Assembly: GCA_002724925.1 (NCBI GenBank)
Contig: PBQA01000016.1
Coordinates: 62,001 to 126,000 of the forward strand
Direction of reading: 5' to 3'
Length of the DNA stretch: 64,000 nt
DNA from: Oceanospirillaceae bacterium
GTDB lineage: Bacteria; Pseudomonadota; Gammaproteobacteria; Pseudomonadales; Oceanobacteraceae
A model generated the notes under the pieces. It ran no database searches and was not told the origin of the DNA. It saw only the letters and a list, made by a program, of their open reading frames with translations. A program made the position numbers and the translations under genes. Shown here piece by piece: positions 1-10,146 of the stretch (position 1 is its first letter; every line of letters starts with the position of its first letter).

Positions 1-60
1 ACATATTTCAGATATGGATAGAGAACGAGCATTGTAAGCAGCATATATTGAATTATCCAT
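1..60 (-). CDS. 5' end of an unidentified third gene of the AT-rich cassette (partial)
   Basis: Reading leftward from an ATG at 60 there are 20 open codons before the window edge. The start codon overlaps the TAA stop of the phosphoesterase gene (ATGGATAA arrangement), the layout of translationally coupled genes. The visible residues include N-A-R-S-L-S-I-S-E-I. A similar N-A-R-x-L-x-x-x-E-[IV] segment occurs just before the P-loop in ORC/Cdc6-like AAA ATPases found in defence loci. With 20 residues this is only a hint and the product cannot be named. The overlap and the shared AT-rich composition make it likely that this is a real gene co-expressed with its two upstream neighbours. Confidence 0.5.
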   Translation of the reverse strand, partial: MDNSIYAAYNARSLSISEIC

Positions 61-1240
61 TGGACACTCCTATTTCTTTGAACTCGTTCCCAGAAATATC
101 AGCGATGTAACCCTCATCCTTAAATTCCGCCACAAGAACTTCGAGATCTTCTGGCATCAAGTGTTTCAAGTAGCTATTTAAATGCTTTATCTCACTATCT
201 TTTGCAATTCTTTTAGAACTATTTTCAAATATCTTAGCAACTTCTTCAATAATTTCCATTGACTTCAACGCTGAACCAAATCCACCTCTTTCAGGCAAGG
301 AATTACCTTCCGACAGTCGCCACCCTGATGTCATTGTCCATTCGTATGTTCTAAACTCTCCAGTAACACCGCCATTCTTAGCCGTCGCATCCAAATCCAC
401 ACTCAACACATAAAATTGGTTTGTAGTCCTGTCTTTAATTTTAGGGTACAGCTTTGCGGAAAGACTACCAGCCGAAAAAACAACCGGCCTAGAAGCTCCT
501 CTAGAGGGGCCATACTTAATATCAGGAAAATGTTTGTGACCATGTACAATCAACCAAGGACCCTTCCTACTATTCTGAACAGCTTCGATCAAATACTCTC
601 CCCCATCGATAGCCTCATAGTCTTCCTCTTGGTCCACATAATCCATTCTGAAAGGGTGATGATGAGTAACTAAAAGATTAAACTTCTTTTTTCTAACCGC
701 TTCGGATTTCATATAGTCTCTAATCTGATCTGCTGTCCTATTCGGAACTCTTCCATGCTTCCACTCATCACCATAACCGTGAAATGCGCTACTATTGACA
801 GATATCAAATTAAATTCTTCGTATTCTTTATGAGCCCAATTCCAAGCCCAGAAATGAGTATTATCGACTTTATTTGGAAACGGAAAATCATCTACTGAAA
901 ACTGCAAATTGTACTTTGGACAATGTGAGTTATTTAGCCTAGAATCATGGTCATGATTTCCAGGGACAACTATCAGGTTTTCTCTAGCAACTCGACTGTA
1001 GTCAGCAACATCCTTGACAAATTTCCATCCTACATCAAACCCTACCGGCGAACTTTTGTTAGAAATATCTCCGGAACACACCACATAATCTAGATTTACG
1101 TCTAGTTCTGATATTTTTTCCAGTATGCTCTTTGAAAACTCGTCATCCTCAGTCAATAGCCTAGTATCTTGACTAGATCCAGAGTTTTCCATGTGAAGAT
1201 CAGAGAAAACAAGCAAATTCAACATTCCATTGTCATTCAT
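53..1240 (-). CDS. Calcineurin-like metallophosphoesterase
   Basis: A 395-residue protein with the full metallophosphoesterase motif set: D14-L-H16, S-G-D58, G94-N-H-D97, H193-H-H195 and G-H-K-H (H233/H235/H237). These residues bind a di-metal centre that hydrolyses phosphomonoesters, phosphodiesters or nucleic acid. The C-terminal 120 residues show no motif I recognise. Its ATG overlaps the end of the methyltransferase gene by 8 bp and its stop overlaps the next ATG, so the three genes look like one operon. Composition is clearly more AT-rich than purL, suggesting horizontal acquisition. The substrate is unknown; an SbcD-like nuclease or a nucleotide phosphodiesterase is possible. ATG codons at residues 1 and 6 are both usable; the first is preferred because of the overlap. 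Confidence 0.85.
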   Translation of the reverse strand: MNDNGMLNLLVFSDLHMENSGSSQDTRLLTEDDEFSKSILEKISELDVNLDYVVCSGDISNKSSPVGFDVGWKFVKDVADYSRVARENLIVVPGNHDHDSRLNNSHCPKYNLQFSVDDFPFPNKVDNTHFWAWNWAHKEYEEFNLISVNSSAFHGYGDEWKHGRVPNRTADQIRDYMKSEAVRKKKFNLLVTHHHPFRMDYVDQEEDYEAIDGGEYLIEAVQNSRKGPWLIVHGHKHFPDIKYGPSRGASRPVVFSAGSLSAKLYPKIKDRTTNQFYVLSVDLDATAKNGGVTGEFRTYEWTMTSGWRLSEGNSLPERGGFGSALKSMEIIEEVAKIFENSSKRIAKDSEIKHLNSYLKHLMPEDLEVLVAEFKDEGYIADISGNEFKEIGVSNG

Positions 1241-2060
1241 AATTTTTTACCAATATCTCACTTGCCACGTCCCAATTTTTCTTAAAGCCAGATATATGAC
1301 GCTTTACACTCACATCACTTACTATGTACTTTTCCTTCAATTTTTTTATAACTTGGGGAGTAGCCTTGTATGATAGTAAGAAATAAGCTTTTTTCTGATC
1401 TATGCGTTCCAACCAAGAATAAAGTTCTTCAAGTCTATCTGAGTCGAAACTACCAACTCCATATTCACCTGTAAATCGCCCACTATCAGAATAAGGTGGA
1501 TCTAGATAGACAAAGTCACCCTTTTTAGTAGCTCTAATGGCATCCCTTGCATCTAACCTTTGAATTGATGCCCGTAACAGCGAGTTCCGTATATGCTCAT
1601 ACTCTTCTTTAGAGGGAAACCCCCCTGTTCTACTACCATATGGGACATTAAAGAAACCCTGTCTGTTTGTTCTATAGATACCATTAAAGCAGTATCTATT
1701 TAGATACAAGAAACGCACTGCTCGGGAAAATTCATCTAAGACCTCAGGCTTCTGCGCTCTCAACTCATAATAATATTCTTTAGTTTGAGGAAGAGCACAG
1801 AGGACCGAATAAATATCAGCCCTCTCACACACCTGATTGTAAGCATTAATGAGTTCAGGGTTAAAATCGGATAATAGTGCTGATTTTGGCTGAATATGAA
1901 AAAACAAACACGCTGAACCGCAAAACGGTTCAACGTATCTTGTAAACCCAGCTGGAAGGTTTTTCACCAATACCGGTATTAACTTACGTTTACTCCCCGC
2001 CCACCGAATCAGTGGCTTAGAAGGCATTTCAATAACATCATTGGATAGGGTTATCACCAT
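1233..2060 (-). CDS. DNA adenine N6-methyltransferase, Dam/D12 class
   Basis: Transfers a methyl group from S-adenosylmethionine to adenine N6 in a short DNA site. The 275-residue protein has the D12-class order: L-I-R-W-A-G-S-K (17-24), the SAM-binding motif E-P-F-C-G-S-A (44-50, with Ser/Ala where DpnM-type enzymes have Gly-Gly), the conserved N-R-Y-C-F-N-G block (121-127) and the catalytic D-P-P-Y (187-190). An ATG at 2027 (M-P-S-K) is an alternative start; neither start has a clear ribosome binding site. No restriction endonuclease is visible beside it, so it may be an orphan methylase, or the modification arm of a system whose effectors are the phosphoesterase and the truncated next gene. 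AT-rich composition sets it apart from purL. Confidence 0.9.
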   Translation of the reverse strand: MVITLSNDVIEMPSKPLIRWAGSKRKLIPVLVKNLPAGFTRYVEPFCGSACLFFHIQPKSALLSDFNPELINAYNQVCERADIYSVLCALPQTKEYYYELRAQKPEVLDEFSRAVRFLYLNRYCFNGIYRTNRQGFFNVPYGSRTGGFPSKEEYEHIRNSLLRASIQRLDARDAIRATKKGDFVYLDPPYSDSGRFTGEYGVGSFDSDRLEELYSWLERIDQKKAYFLLSYKATPQVIKKLKEKYIVSDVSVKRHISGFKKNWDVASEILVKNYE

Positions 2061-2127
2061 CAGGACAAAATTCCATTCTCAATTCGATGTAGACTACCGG
2101 AGCATTACTGAACTTTTCCATTGGTTG

Positions 2128-5100
2128 TCAAGTTTCAGAGCACCAAACCCGAGCATTGCGGAACATCCGCATCCAGGCGCCGTCTTCGCTCCACTCTCCA
2201 TCTGGAATGTACGAGTTCTGAATCGCACGGAACACGCGCTCTGGGTGCGGCATCATGATAGTGACACGGCCGTCAGCGGCGGTCAGACCGGTGATACCCT
2301 GTGGTGAACCGTTCGGGTTCAGTGGGTATTGTTCGGTGACTTTGCCGTAGTTGTCGGTGTAGCGCAGCGCAATCTGACCCGCCAGTTCGTCGATGTCGGA
2401 TTCGTTGGCGAATTCTGCACGACCTTCACCGTGGGCGATGGCGATTGGCATACGTGAGCCTGCCATACCGGCGAGGAAGACAGAATCGGATTCCTGAACT
2501 TCGACCATGGCAACGCGGGCTTCAAACTGTTCGCTGGTGTTGCGAACAAAGTGCGGCCAGTGTTCAGCGCCCGGGATCAGTTCGTGCAGGTTGGAGAGCA
2601 TCTGACAGCCGTTACACACACCTAGAGCAAACGTATCGTTACGCTCGAAAAAGGCTTTGAATTGAGCACGGGCCTGTTCGTTGAACAGGATGGACTTCGC
2701 CCAACCTTCACCGGCACCCAGTACGTCACCGTAGGAGAAACCACCACACGCCACCAGGCCACGGAAGTTTTCGAAGGTCACAGAACCAGAAAGTACGTCG
2801 CTCATGTGCACGTCGACGGTGTCGAAGCCAGCGCGGTCGAAGGCAGCGGCCATTTCGATCTGGCCGTTAACGCCCTGCTCACGCAGGATCGCTACCAATG
2901 GGCGCTCATCGCCGAGGTCAGACGTAATGTCTTCGGTGATGTCCTCATTTATGTCAAAGCTCAGTTCGGCATGGATACCCGGATCTTCCGCGTCTAGCAG
3001 AGCATCAAATTCTTGCTTCGCGCAATCGGCGTTGTCACGCAGTGCCTGCATCTCAAAACTGGTCTGTGCCCACAGGCGCTGCCAGGTCACGCGGCTTTCG
3101 CTGAGGAATTCTTCGTCCTGGAAGCTGAAGGTAATCTGGTCGTCGTCGTTCAGCGTACCGATGACCTGAGTGCAGTCACCCAGACCCGCCGCTTCAAACT
3201 GTGCCAGTACTTCTTCCAGGTCGTCACGCTTCACCTGCATGACGGCACCCAGTTCTTCTGAGAACAGAGCAGCAGCAAGTTCATCTTTGTTTTCAGCTAA
3301 TAAGTCGAGCTTGATATCCAGACCGGTATGCGCGGCAAACGCCATTTCGGTCAGGGTGGCAAACAGGCCACCGTCTGAACGGTCGTGGTACGCCAGCAGT
3401 TTGCGGTCGGCGTTGAGGCCCTGTACCACAGCGAAGAAGGCTTTCAGGTCTTCTGCGTCATCCAGGTCAGGTGCGGTATCACCCACGCGGTTGAATACCT
3501 GCGCCAGACAGGAAGCACCCAAGCGGTTCTGCCCACGACCCAGATCCACCAGAATCAGGTCGGTGGCGTCGTCTGTGCGCTTCAGTTCTGGGGTCAAAAC
3601 TTTGCGGGCATCAGACACGGGCGCGAAACCGGTGATAATCAGGGACATTGGCGCAGTCACCGCCTTATCTTCGCCGTTTCCGTTTGCATCAACTTCGGTC
3701 CAGCGGGTCTTCATTGACATGGAGTCTTTACCCACAGGAATGGTTACCTGCAGCTCTGGGCAGAGTTCCATACCCACAGCTTTTACGGTGTCGTACAGTT
3801 TGGCGTCTTCACCGTCGTGGCCCGCTGCACACATCCAGTTCGCCGACATTTTGATGTCGGCCATCTTGTTGATCGGTGCGGCAGCGATGTTGGTGATGGC
3901 TTCTGCCACAGCTAAGCGACCGGAAGCTGGCGCATCAATCAGAGCCACCGGCGTACGTTCACCCATTGCCATGGCTTCACCGGCATAGGTGTCGTAAGAC
4001 GCCGTCGTTACAGCAACGTCAGCCACGGGCACCTGCCAAGGGCCAACGAACTGATCACGTGCGACAGTACCGGTAATCGAACGGTCACCAATGGTGATCA
4101 GGAAGGATTTACTCGCCACGGTAGGCAGCGTCAGGATGCGCTTGGCGGCATCGGTCATGTCGATGCCGTCGCTGCTGAAGGTGTCTTCGCTCTTTCCGCG
4201 GGTCGCGACATCACGATGCATACGTGGCGCTTTACCCAGCAGGACTTCAAGTGGCAGATCTACCGGGCTGTTGTCGAAGTGGCTGTCGGTGACGGTCAGG
4301 TGTTCTTCTTCGGTGGCGATACCGACGACGGCATAGGGGCAGCGTTCACGGGTACAGATGGCATCGAACGCCTCCATGTCTTCTTCAGCAACAGCCATGA
4401 CATAGCGTTCCTGAGACTCGTTACACCAGATTGCCAGCGGGCTCATGCCCGGCTCGTCATTCGGTACGTTACGCAGCTCGAATTTACCGCCACGGCCACC
4501 GTCAGACACCAGCTCAGGGAAGGCGTTAGACAAGCCACCCGCACCTACGTCGTGGATAAAGGCAATCGGGTTGTCATCGCCCAGCTGCCAGCAGCGGTCG
4601 ATCACTTCCTGACAGCGGCGTTCCATCTCTGGGTTTTCACGCTGTACCGAAGCAAAGTCCAGATCAGCATTCGACTGGCCAGACGACATAGACGACGCCG
4701 CGCCACCGCCCAGACCAATCTGCATCGCCGGGCCACCCAGAGCGATCAGGCGTGCGCCGACCGGGATATCACCCTTCTGAACATGGTCGTCACGGATATT
4801 GCCGTAACCACCCGCTATCATAATCGGCTTGTGATAACCACGAACTTCGCCGTCGTGCTCTTGTTCAAAGGTACGGAAATAACCACACAGCGCCGGACGG
4901 CCAAATTCGTTGTTAAACGCCGCACCACCGATGGGACCCTCGAGCATGATGTCGAGGGCTGAGACGATGCGATCCGGTTTGCCGTACTGGCTTTCCCATG
5001 GCTGTTCGAAGCCCGGAATTTTCAGGTCCGATACGGTAAAACCCGTCAGGCCCGCTTTTGGCTTGGAGCCTCGACCCGTCGCGCCTTCGTCACGGATCTC

Positions 5101-6060
5101 ACCACCAGAGCCGGTTGCTGCACCAGAGTGCGGAGCAATCGCGGTTGGATGGTTGTGCGTTTCTACCTTCATCAGGATATGCATGTCTTCCTGGTGGTAG
5201 CTGTAGTTACGTGCCTTTTCGTCAGTGTCCGGATTCGGGAAGAAGCGGCCCGTGTGGTGACCACGGATCACAGAGGCGTTGTCTTTGTACGCCGACAGAA
5301 TGTCTTCGCTGTAACACTCGTAAGTGTTTTTGATCATGGCGAACAGGGATTTGTCCTGATCTTCGCCGTCGATGGTCCAGCTGGCGTTAAAAATCTTGTG
5401 GCGGCAGTGCTCAGAGTTCGCCTGGGCAAACATCATGAGTTCAACGTCGGTCGGGTTACGATCCAGCTTAATGTAGTTTTCAACCAGATAATCGACTTCG
5501 TCTTCAGCTAAAGCCAGACCCAGATTCTGATCAGCGGCGATCAAGGCATCACGACCACCACCAAGAATATCAATGGTGCTCAGCGGCGCAGGCTCAGCGT
5601 GTGAGAACAGGTTGGCTGCCGCTGCGCTGTTTTCAAGAACCACTTCAGTCATGCGATCGTGCAGTACCGCAGCAATCGCATCACGGTCAGCGGCAGTTGC
5701 CCCCTCGATGTAGTAAGCAACACCGCGCTCCAGACGATCAACATTCGCCAAACCACAGTTATGAGCGATGTCCGTCGCTTTTGAAGACCACGGCGAAATG
5801 GTGCCAAAACGCGGCACGACTAAGAACAATTCACCAGCGCCGTCTTTCTGCTCGGCTTTCGGCCCATAGCGCAGAATACGCTCAAGGACAGTGAGTTCAG
5901 CGTCATTCAAATCGGCTTTCAGATCAGCGAAATGCGCAAACTCGGCATAAACACCGGTCACGCCCGGTACGGCTGACTGCAGCTTGGTGAGGATTTTGTT
6001 CTGACGGAATGAGGAAAGCGCCGGGGCGCCACGCAGCTCAAGCATGGTGGTTCGACTCAT
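2128..6060 (-). CDS. purL: Phosphoribosylformylglycinamidine synthase (single-chain PurL)
   Basis: Fourth step of purine biosynthesis: converts FGAR, ATP and glutamine to FGAM in the cytosol. At 1310 residues it is the long fused form of gammaproteobacteria, with an N-terminal PurS-like part, duplicated AIR-synthase-type ATP domains (K-V-E-T-H-N-H-P-T and the later K-D-S-M-S-M block) and a C-terminal class I glutaminase. The glutaminase triad is visible as C1149 in G-V-C-N-G-C and H1272/E1274 in M-P-H-P-E-R. The gene order purL, mltF, tadA matches other gammaproteobacteria. Its 3' end marks the border with the AT-rich cassette; no strong terminator was seen in the 67 bp beyond the stop. Confidence 0.98.
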   Translation of the reverse strand: MSRTTMLELRGAPALSSFRQNKILTKLQSAVPGVTGVYAEFAHFADLKADLNDAELTVLERILRYGPKAEQKDGAGELFLVVPRFGTISPWSSKATDIAHNCGLANVDRLERGVAYYIEGATAADRDAIAAVLHDRMTEVVLENSAAAANLFSHAEPAPLSTIDILGGGRDALIAADQNLGLALAEDEVDYLVENYIKLDRNPTDVELMMFAQANSEHCRHKIFNASWTIDGEDQDKSLFAMIKNTYECYSEDILSAYKDNASVIRGHHTGRFFPNPDTDEKARNYSYHQEDMHILMKVETHNHPTAIAPHSGAATGSGGEIRDEGATGRGSKPKAGLTGFTVSDLKIPGFEQPWESQYGKPDRIVSALDIMLEGPIGGAAFNNEFGRPALCGYFRTFEQEHDGEVRGYHKPIMIAGGYGNIRDDHVQKGDIPVGARLIALGGPAMQIGLGGGAASSMSSGQSNADLDFASVQRENPEMERRCQEVIDRCWQLGDDNPIAFIHDVGAGGLSNAFPELVSDGGRGGKFELRNVPNDEPGMSPLAIWCNESQERYVMAVAEEDMEAFDAICTRERCPYAVVGIATEEEHLTVTDSHFDNSPVDLPLEVLLGKAPRMHRDVATRGKSEDTFSSDGIDMTDAAKRILTLPTVASKSFLITIGDRSITGTVARDQFVGPWQVPVADVAVTTASYDTYAGEAMAMGERTPVALIDAPASGRLAVAEAITNIAAAPINKMADIKMSANWMCAAGHDGEDAKLYDTVKAVGMELCPELQVTIPVGKDSMSMKTRWTEVDANGNGEDKAVTAPMSLIITGFAPVSDARKVLTPELKRTDDATDLILVDLGRGQNRLGASCLAQVFNRVGDTAPDLDDAEDLKAFFAVVQGLNADRKLLAYHDRSDGGLFATLTEMAFAAHTGLDIKLDLLAENKDELAAALFSEELGAVMQVKRDDLEEVLAQFEAAGLGDCTQVIGTLNDDDQITFSFQDEEFLSESRVTWQRLWAQTSFEMQALRDNADCAKQEFDALLDAEDPGIHAELSFDINEDITEDITSDLGDERPLVAILREQGVNGQIEMAAAFDRAGFDTVDVHMSDVLSGSVTFENFRGLVACGGFSYGDVLGAGEGWAKSILFNEQARAQFKAFFERNDTFALGVCNGCQMLSNLHELIPGAEHWPHFVRNTSEQFEARVAMVEVQESDSVFLAGMAGSRMPIAIAHGEGRAEFANESDIDELAGQIALRYTDNYGKVTEQYPLNPNGSPQGITGLTAADGRVTIMMPHPERVFRAIQNSYIPDGEWSEDGAWMRMFRNARVWCSET

Positions 6061-6151
6061 AACAGGAAAAAAATGAGGCCGAATTGTACTGGATCAGCCT
6101 CTCATCTGCCATACAGAAGGCACAGCAAAAGAAAATCAGATCTGGACGGAA

Positions 6152-6164
6152 GAACAGTCTGTTC
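6152..6164. promoter_or_regulatory. 13-bp palindrome in the purL/mltF divergent region
   Basis: GAACAG-T-CTGTTC is a perfect inverted repeat with a one-base centre, in the 272-bp region between the divergent purL and mltF starts. It resembles a dimeric regulator site but does not match the PurR consensus known upstream of E. coli purL. No regulator can be assigned. The remainder of the 6061-6332 interval shows no other structure I can support. Confidence 0.3.
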
Positions 6165-6332
6165 CCGGGTGAGTAACCTCAGGTAGTGCTAACTATGAGA
6201 TGTTTTCTGTATATATTTCAAAGCATTACCCAAGTTTCACTATTTCAGGCGCAGGTAAAATTCTTCCGCATCGCTGTTTTAACTGACTCACAGGAGCTAA
6301 ACTCTCAAGTCTAAGGGAGATGTTAAATACTT

Positions 6333-7778
6333 ATGACCAGGCTGCTGAACACCATAAGGAATGCAAGACGTGTATTAACCACACTGGCTGTGGTTGCATT
6401 GCTTGTGAGCAGCCGGCACCCAACTCTGCTCGATCAGATCATTGAAGAGGGCCGCCTGGTCGTCGTTACCCGCAACAACCCCACCACCTACTATGAAGAA
6501 CGTCAGGGCGCGACGGGCTACGAATACGAACTGGTTGAGTCATTTGCCGATTATCTTGGCGTAGAGCTTGAACTGATGGTGGTAGATAATCTTCAGGCCG
6601 CTATGGAAGCGCTCGAAAGCGGCGAAGCCCACATTTCAGCGGCCGGTTTCACCAAAGAGCAGACATCCGGCTATCCCGTGGTTTACGGCCCAACATACTC
6701 TTCCATATCAGAACAGATCGTCTATCGCCTGCGGACACCAAAGCCTGAGTCCATTGAAGACCTGCAAACCGGGCGTCTGATGGTTCCGGCAAAATCACGA
6801 CATGCACGCACTCTCAGACATTGGCAGAAGACCGAGCTACCGTCTCTGTCATGGCGGGAAACCAACGAGCTGGATGCATCTGACCTGCTGCAAATGGTGT
6901 CCGACCGCGAGCTCGACTTTACGCTGGTGAATTCGAATGAATTCCGCCTGATGCGTTCGTATCTCCCGAATCTCGACGTCGCGTTTACTCTCGGTGAAAT
7001 TCAGACCGTTGCCTGGGTCATGCCACGGCGTGCAGATGAATCGTTGCGGGATCGTACTTTTGATTTTTTCTACCGCCCTGAAACCGGCGTGCTGATGGCT
7101 GAGCTGTCGGAGCGGTTCTACGGCCACGTTGGCCAGTTTGATTACGTTGGGGCGCATCGTTTTCTGCGTCATAGCCGGAAAATTCTGCCGCGCTATGAAA
7201 AAGACTTCAAAGCCGGAGCTGAGAAACACGGCTTCGACTGGCGTTTGCTGGCAGCAATGGGCTATCAGGAAAGTCATTGGAATCCGAGAGCACGTTCATT
7301 TACGGGCGTCCGGGGTCTGATGATGCTGACCTTGAGAACCGCAGGTGAGCTTGGCGTCACTAACCGCCTGGATCCTTCGCAAAGTATTGCGGGCGGTAGT
7401 CGTTATCTGGCGGGATTACGCGAACGTCTGGATGAGTCCGTGCGCGAGCCAGACCGAACCTGGATGGCATTAGCCGCTTACAACGTAGGCTTTGGTCATC
7501 TGGAAGATGCGCGCAGGCTGGCCGAGAAGTTGGGCCGCAATCCCGACCTCTGGATCGATGTAAAAAAAGTACTACCGCTGCTGACACAGCAACGTTACTA
7601 CCGTCAGACTCGCTACGGCTACGCTCGTGGTCAGGAACCTGTGAATTACGTTCAGAATATACGCCGCTACTACGATGTTCTGATCTGGAATGAAGAGCAG
7701 ATCATTGCCGATGAGAGTGACAGCGAAGCCTTACACGGCTCCGATGTCCCTGTGACAGTTATTCCACCCTTACTCTGA
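6333..7778 (+). CDS. mltF: Membrane-bound lytic murein transglycosylase F
   Basis: Cleaves the glycan strands of peptidoglycan with formation of 1,6-anhydromuramic acid, at the outer membrane. The 481-residue protein has a hydrophobic N-terminal export segment (about 14-27), a periplasmic solute-binding-protein-like domain (about 35-270) and a C-terminal SLT domain. The catalytic glutamate is E313 in G-Y-Q-E-S-H-W, followed by the usual G-L-M-M-L-T motif near 328. The start has AGGGAG eleven bases upstream. No clear lipobox cysteine is present in the signal region, so anchoring is less certain than in E. coli MltF. Convergent with tadA, with only 12 bp between the stops. Confidence 0.95.
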   Translation: MTRLLNTIRNARRVLTTLAVVALLVSSRHPTLLDQIIEEGRLVVVTRNNPTTYYEERQGATGYEYELVESFADYLGVELELMVVDNLQAAMEALESGEAHISAAGFTKEQTSGYPVVYGPTYSSISEQIVYRLRTPKPESIEDLQTGRLMVPAKSRHARTLRHWQKTELPSLSWRETNELDASDLLQMVSDRELDFTLVNSNEFRLMRSYLPNLDVAFTLGEIQTVAWVMPRRADESLRDRTFDFFYRPETGVLMAELSERFYGHVGQFDYVGAHRFLRHSRKILPRYEKDFKAGAEKHGFDWRLLAAMGYQESHWNPRARSFTGVRGLMMLTLRTAGELGVTNRLDPSQSIAGGSRYLAGLRERLDESVREPDRTWMALAAYNVGFGHLEDARRLAEKLGRNPDLWIDVKKVLPLLTQQRYYRQTRYGYARGQEPVNYVQNIRRYYDVLIWNEEQIIADESDSEALHGSDVPVTVIPPLL

Positions 7779-7790
7779 AACTACACTGAC

Positions 7791-8336
7791 TCAGTCTGGG
7801 GCAGGAGATGCTTTTTTCAGCTTCTTTTTCCCCGCCCGGCGCATGGCAAAAAATTCAGTCATAGTCGTGGCGCACTGCTCAGCCTGCACGCCACCCACAA
7901 CCTCTACCTGCCAGTTAAGAAATGGCTTATCAAAAAAGCGCTCGGCGCTTTCCACAACGCCCGCTTTCGGCTCTGTTGTACCGTAAACCACGCGCCCGAT
8001 GCGACTGTGAATAATTGCGCCTGAGCACATGCTGCAGGGCTCTACTGTGACGTACAGAGTGGCGCCGCTCAGGCGATAATTACCAATACGCATGGCGGCA
8101 TCACGGATGGCGTTCACCTCAGCATGGGCGGTCGGATCAAGTGCAGTAATCGGAGAGTTTGATCCTACGCCGATAATCCGGCCGTCGCTGACAATCACAG
8201 CACCCACAGGGACTTCGCCCTGCTCTGCCGCCAGTGCCGCAAGATCGAGGGCGAAATTCATTCCCTCATCATCAGTGTTTACTTCCCGGCCATAGAGGCT
8301 CGCAGGATCAACTGCCACTGTCCCAGCCTCTGTCAT
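7791..8336 (-). CDS. tadA: tRNA-specific adenosine deaminase
   Basis: Deaminates adenosine 34 of tRNA-Arg(ACG) to inosine. Zinc site and catalytic residues are visible as H71-A-E73 and P-C101-S-M-C104. The ATG at 8336 gives 181 residues. A longer frame to 8405 is rejected because it would run 98 bp into the Kef gene and adds residues unlike the family; ATG 8261 (M-N-F-A-L-D) is a shorter alternative. The start overlaps the 3' end of the antiporter gene by 29 bp, suggesting coupling. Lysine-rich C-terminus. Confidence 0.93.
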   Translation of the reverse strand: MTEAGTVAVDPASLYGREVNTDDEGMNFALDLAALAAEQGEVPVGAVIVSDGRIIGVGSNSPITALDPTAHAEVNAIRDAAMRIGNYRLSGATLYVTVEPCSMCSGAIIHSRIGRVVYGTTEPKAGVVESAERFFDKPFLNWQVEVVGGVQAEQCATTMTEFFAMRRAGKKKLKKASPAPD

Positions 8337-10146
8337 CGAGTTCAGTATTCGCCTGATCATCCGACTTGAGCACCTTCTCCAGATCGGTAGCATGCTGCTT
8401 GGCAACCGTCAGATACTTCTTATCATCCTCAATCACTTCACTCAGAGCGAACAGGCTCTTCTTATCGTGGTGTTTGAACAGCTGCGCTGCACGTTGCGCC
8501 TGATAGGCACGGAACCCCATCAGCGACAGCGCCTTACGCCCCATCGACAACGCCGAGTCGAACGTTTCACGTTCAATGTGATCCGCACCGGCATGAAGCA
8601 ACTCCGCGGCTTCACGACGCCCAGCGGCACGGGCCAGAATTTTTATATCCGGATGATGACGCTTCACCTGATGAATGGTCTTCAACATACGCTGGTGATC
8701 ATCAATCGCCAGTACCAGCAAGTCGACGTCTTCAATGCCTGCGGTTTCCAGCAGGTCCATGCGGGCGGCATCACCGTAATACACTTTATGACCAAAGTTA
8801 CGAACAAGATCCACCTGGGCAGCATCGTGCTCAAGTACGGTGATTTCAAAGCCGTTCATGCGCAGCAGACGTCCCACGATTTGACCAAAACGACCAAACC
8901 CAACAAGAATCGCCTTCCCTTCCGGTTCTTTAATTGCATCATGGGCTCGTTCTGAGGCTTTCGCTCCGCGCAAGCGAGGCAGTACGAGGCGCTCATTAAT
9001 AACAAACAGTAAAGGGGTCAGTGCCATCGACAATGCCACGACCAGTGTCAGCGGGTCGATGATGTAAGCTGGCAGAACATCTCTTGCTGCTGCAAAGCTG
9101 AACAGCACAAATGCAAACTCACCCGCCTGCGCCAGCGAGAAAGTGAAAATGGCATTGCTACGACTACTGAGCCCGAATGCCTTACCCAAAATCAGCAGAA
9201 CCACCAGCTTGACCAGCACCAGCCCGCCAACCATTGCAAGGATTGGCCATGGATTCTCCATCAGTAGGGCAAAGTCGATTGAGGCACCCACCGAAATAAA
9301 GAACAGCGCCAGTAACAATCCCTTAAACGGCTCAACCTCGGCTTCCAGCTCATGACGGTATTCCGAGTTCGCCAGAACCACACCAGCAACAAAGGTACCC
9401 AACGCCGGAGACAGACCTATATGCTCCATCAGCAGAGCGATACCGACCACCAGAAATAGCGCTGTGGCGGTAAACATTTCACGTAAACGGGTTTCAGCAA
9501 TAATCCGGAAGACCGAGCGGCTCAACCAGCGACCAACAACAACAATACCGACAACAGCACCCAAAACCATCAGGGCACTCTGATAACCGGGCAGATTGTG
9601 CTTATCGCTGAACGTACCGACCTCTGCCACAGCTAGCAATGGCAACACCGCCAGCATTGGAATAACCGCAATATCCTGAAATAGAAGCACAGCGAAGGCC
9701 GACTGACCGCTGTCATTCTTCATCAGACCTTTTTCATTCAAGGTCTGCAGAACAATGGCGGTAGAAGATAATGACAGAACCATGCCGACCACGACCGCAT
9801 GCTGCCAATTATCCAGGTAAACCAGAGCAATACCGGCAATGACGGCACTGGTGATAACGACCTGCAGCCCGCCCATACCCACAATGGGTACACGCATGCG
9901 CCAGAGCTTCGATGGGTCAAGTTCTAACCCCACGAGAAACAGCATCATCACGACACCGAACTCAGCGAAGTGCATCACCTCTTCGATATCCTGACCAATC
10001 AGACCCAGCGCAAACGGGCCGATCACAGCGCCCGCACAGAGATAGCCGAGAACAGAGCCCAGGCCAAGACGAGCAGCAATAGGCACCGCAATCACCGCGG
10101 CGGCCAGAAAGACAAACGCCTGCATAAGGAAGCCAGCTTCATGCAT
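8308..10146 (-). CDS. Kef-type monovalent cation:proton antiporter with RCK domain
   Basis: Inner-membrane K+/H+ (or Na+/H+) antiporter of the CPA2 family, 612 residues. Residues 5-385 form the multi-span exchanger domain, with F-L-V-G-L-E-L-D (70-77) and the Q157-D158 pair of the ion path. Residues 410 to about 530 form a cytosolic TrkA-N/RCK domain with a G-F-G-R-F-G nucleotide fold (416-421). A tail of about 80 residues follows. The upstream gene encodes a quinone-reductase-like protein overlapping by 8 bp, the pairing known for KefC-KefF and KefB-KefG, so glutathione-adduct gating is plausible. KefB and KefC cannot be told apart here. Confidence 0.9.
   Translation of the reverse strand: MHEAGFLMQAFVFLAAAVIAVPIAARLGLGSVLGYLCAGAVIGPFALGLIGQDIEEVMHFAEFGVVMMLFLVGLELDPSKLWRMRVPIVGMGGLQVVITSAVIAGIALVYLDNWQHAVVVGMVLSLSSTAIVLQTLNEKGLMKNDSGQSAFAVLLFQDIAVIPMLAVLPLLAVAEVGTFSDKHNLPGYQSALMVLGAVVGIVVVGRWLSRSVFRIIAETRLREMFTATALFLVVGIALLMEHIGLSPALGTFVAGVVLANSEYRHELEAEVEPFKGLLLALFFISVGASIDFALLMENPWPILAMVGGLVLVKLVVLLILGKAFGLSSRSNAIFTFSLAQAGEFAFVLFSFAAARDVLPAYIIDPLTLVVALSMALTPLLFVINERLVLPRLRGAKASERAHDAIKEPEGKAILVGFGRFGQIVGRLLRMNGFEITVLEHDAAQVDLVRNFGHKVYYGDAARMDLLETAGIEDVDLLVLAIDDHQRMLKTIHQVKRHHPDIKILARAAGRREAAELLHAGADHIERETFDSALSMGRKALSLMGFRAYQAQRAAQLFKHHDKKSLFALSEVIEDDKKYLTVAKQHATDLEKVLKSDDQANTELDDRGWDSGS

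Noticed and set aside
3170-3988. Open frame of 272 codons opposite purL
   Set aside because: Ser/Arg/Ala-rich translation typical of an antisense shadow; purL is intact over the whole stretch.
8337-8405. N-terminal extension of TadA
   Set aside because: It lies inside the Kef antiporter gene in another frame and adds residues not found in TadA.
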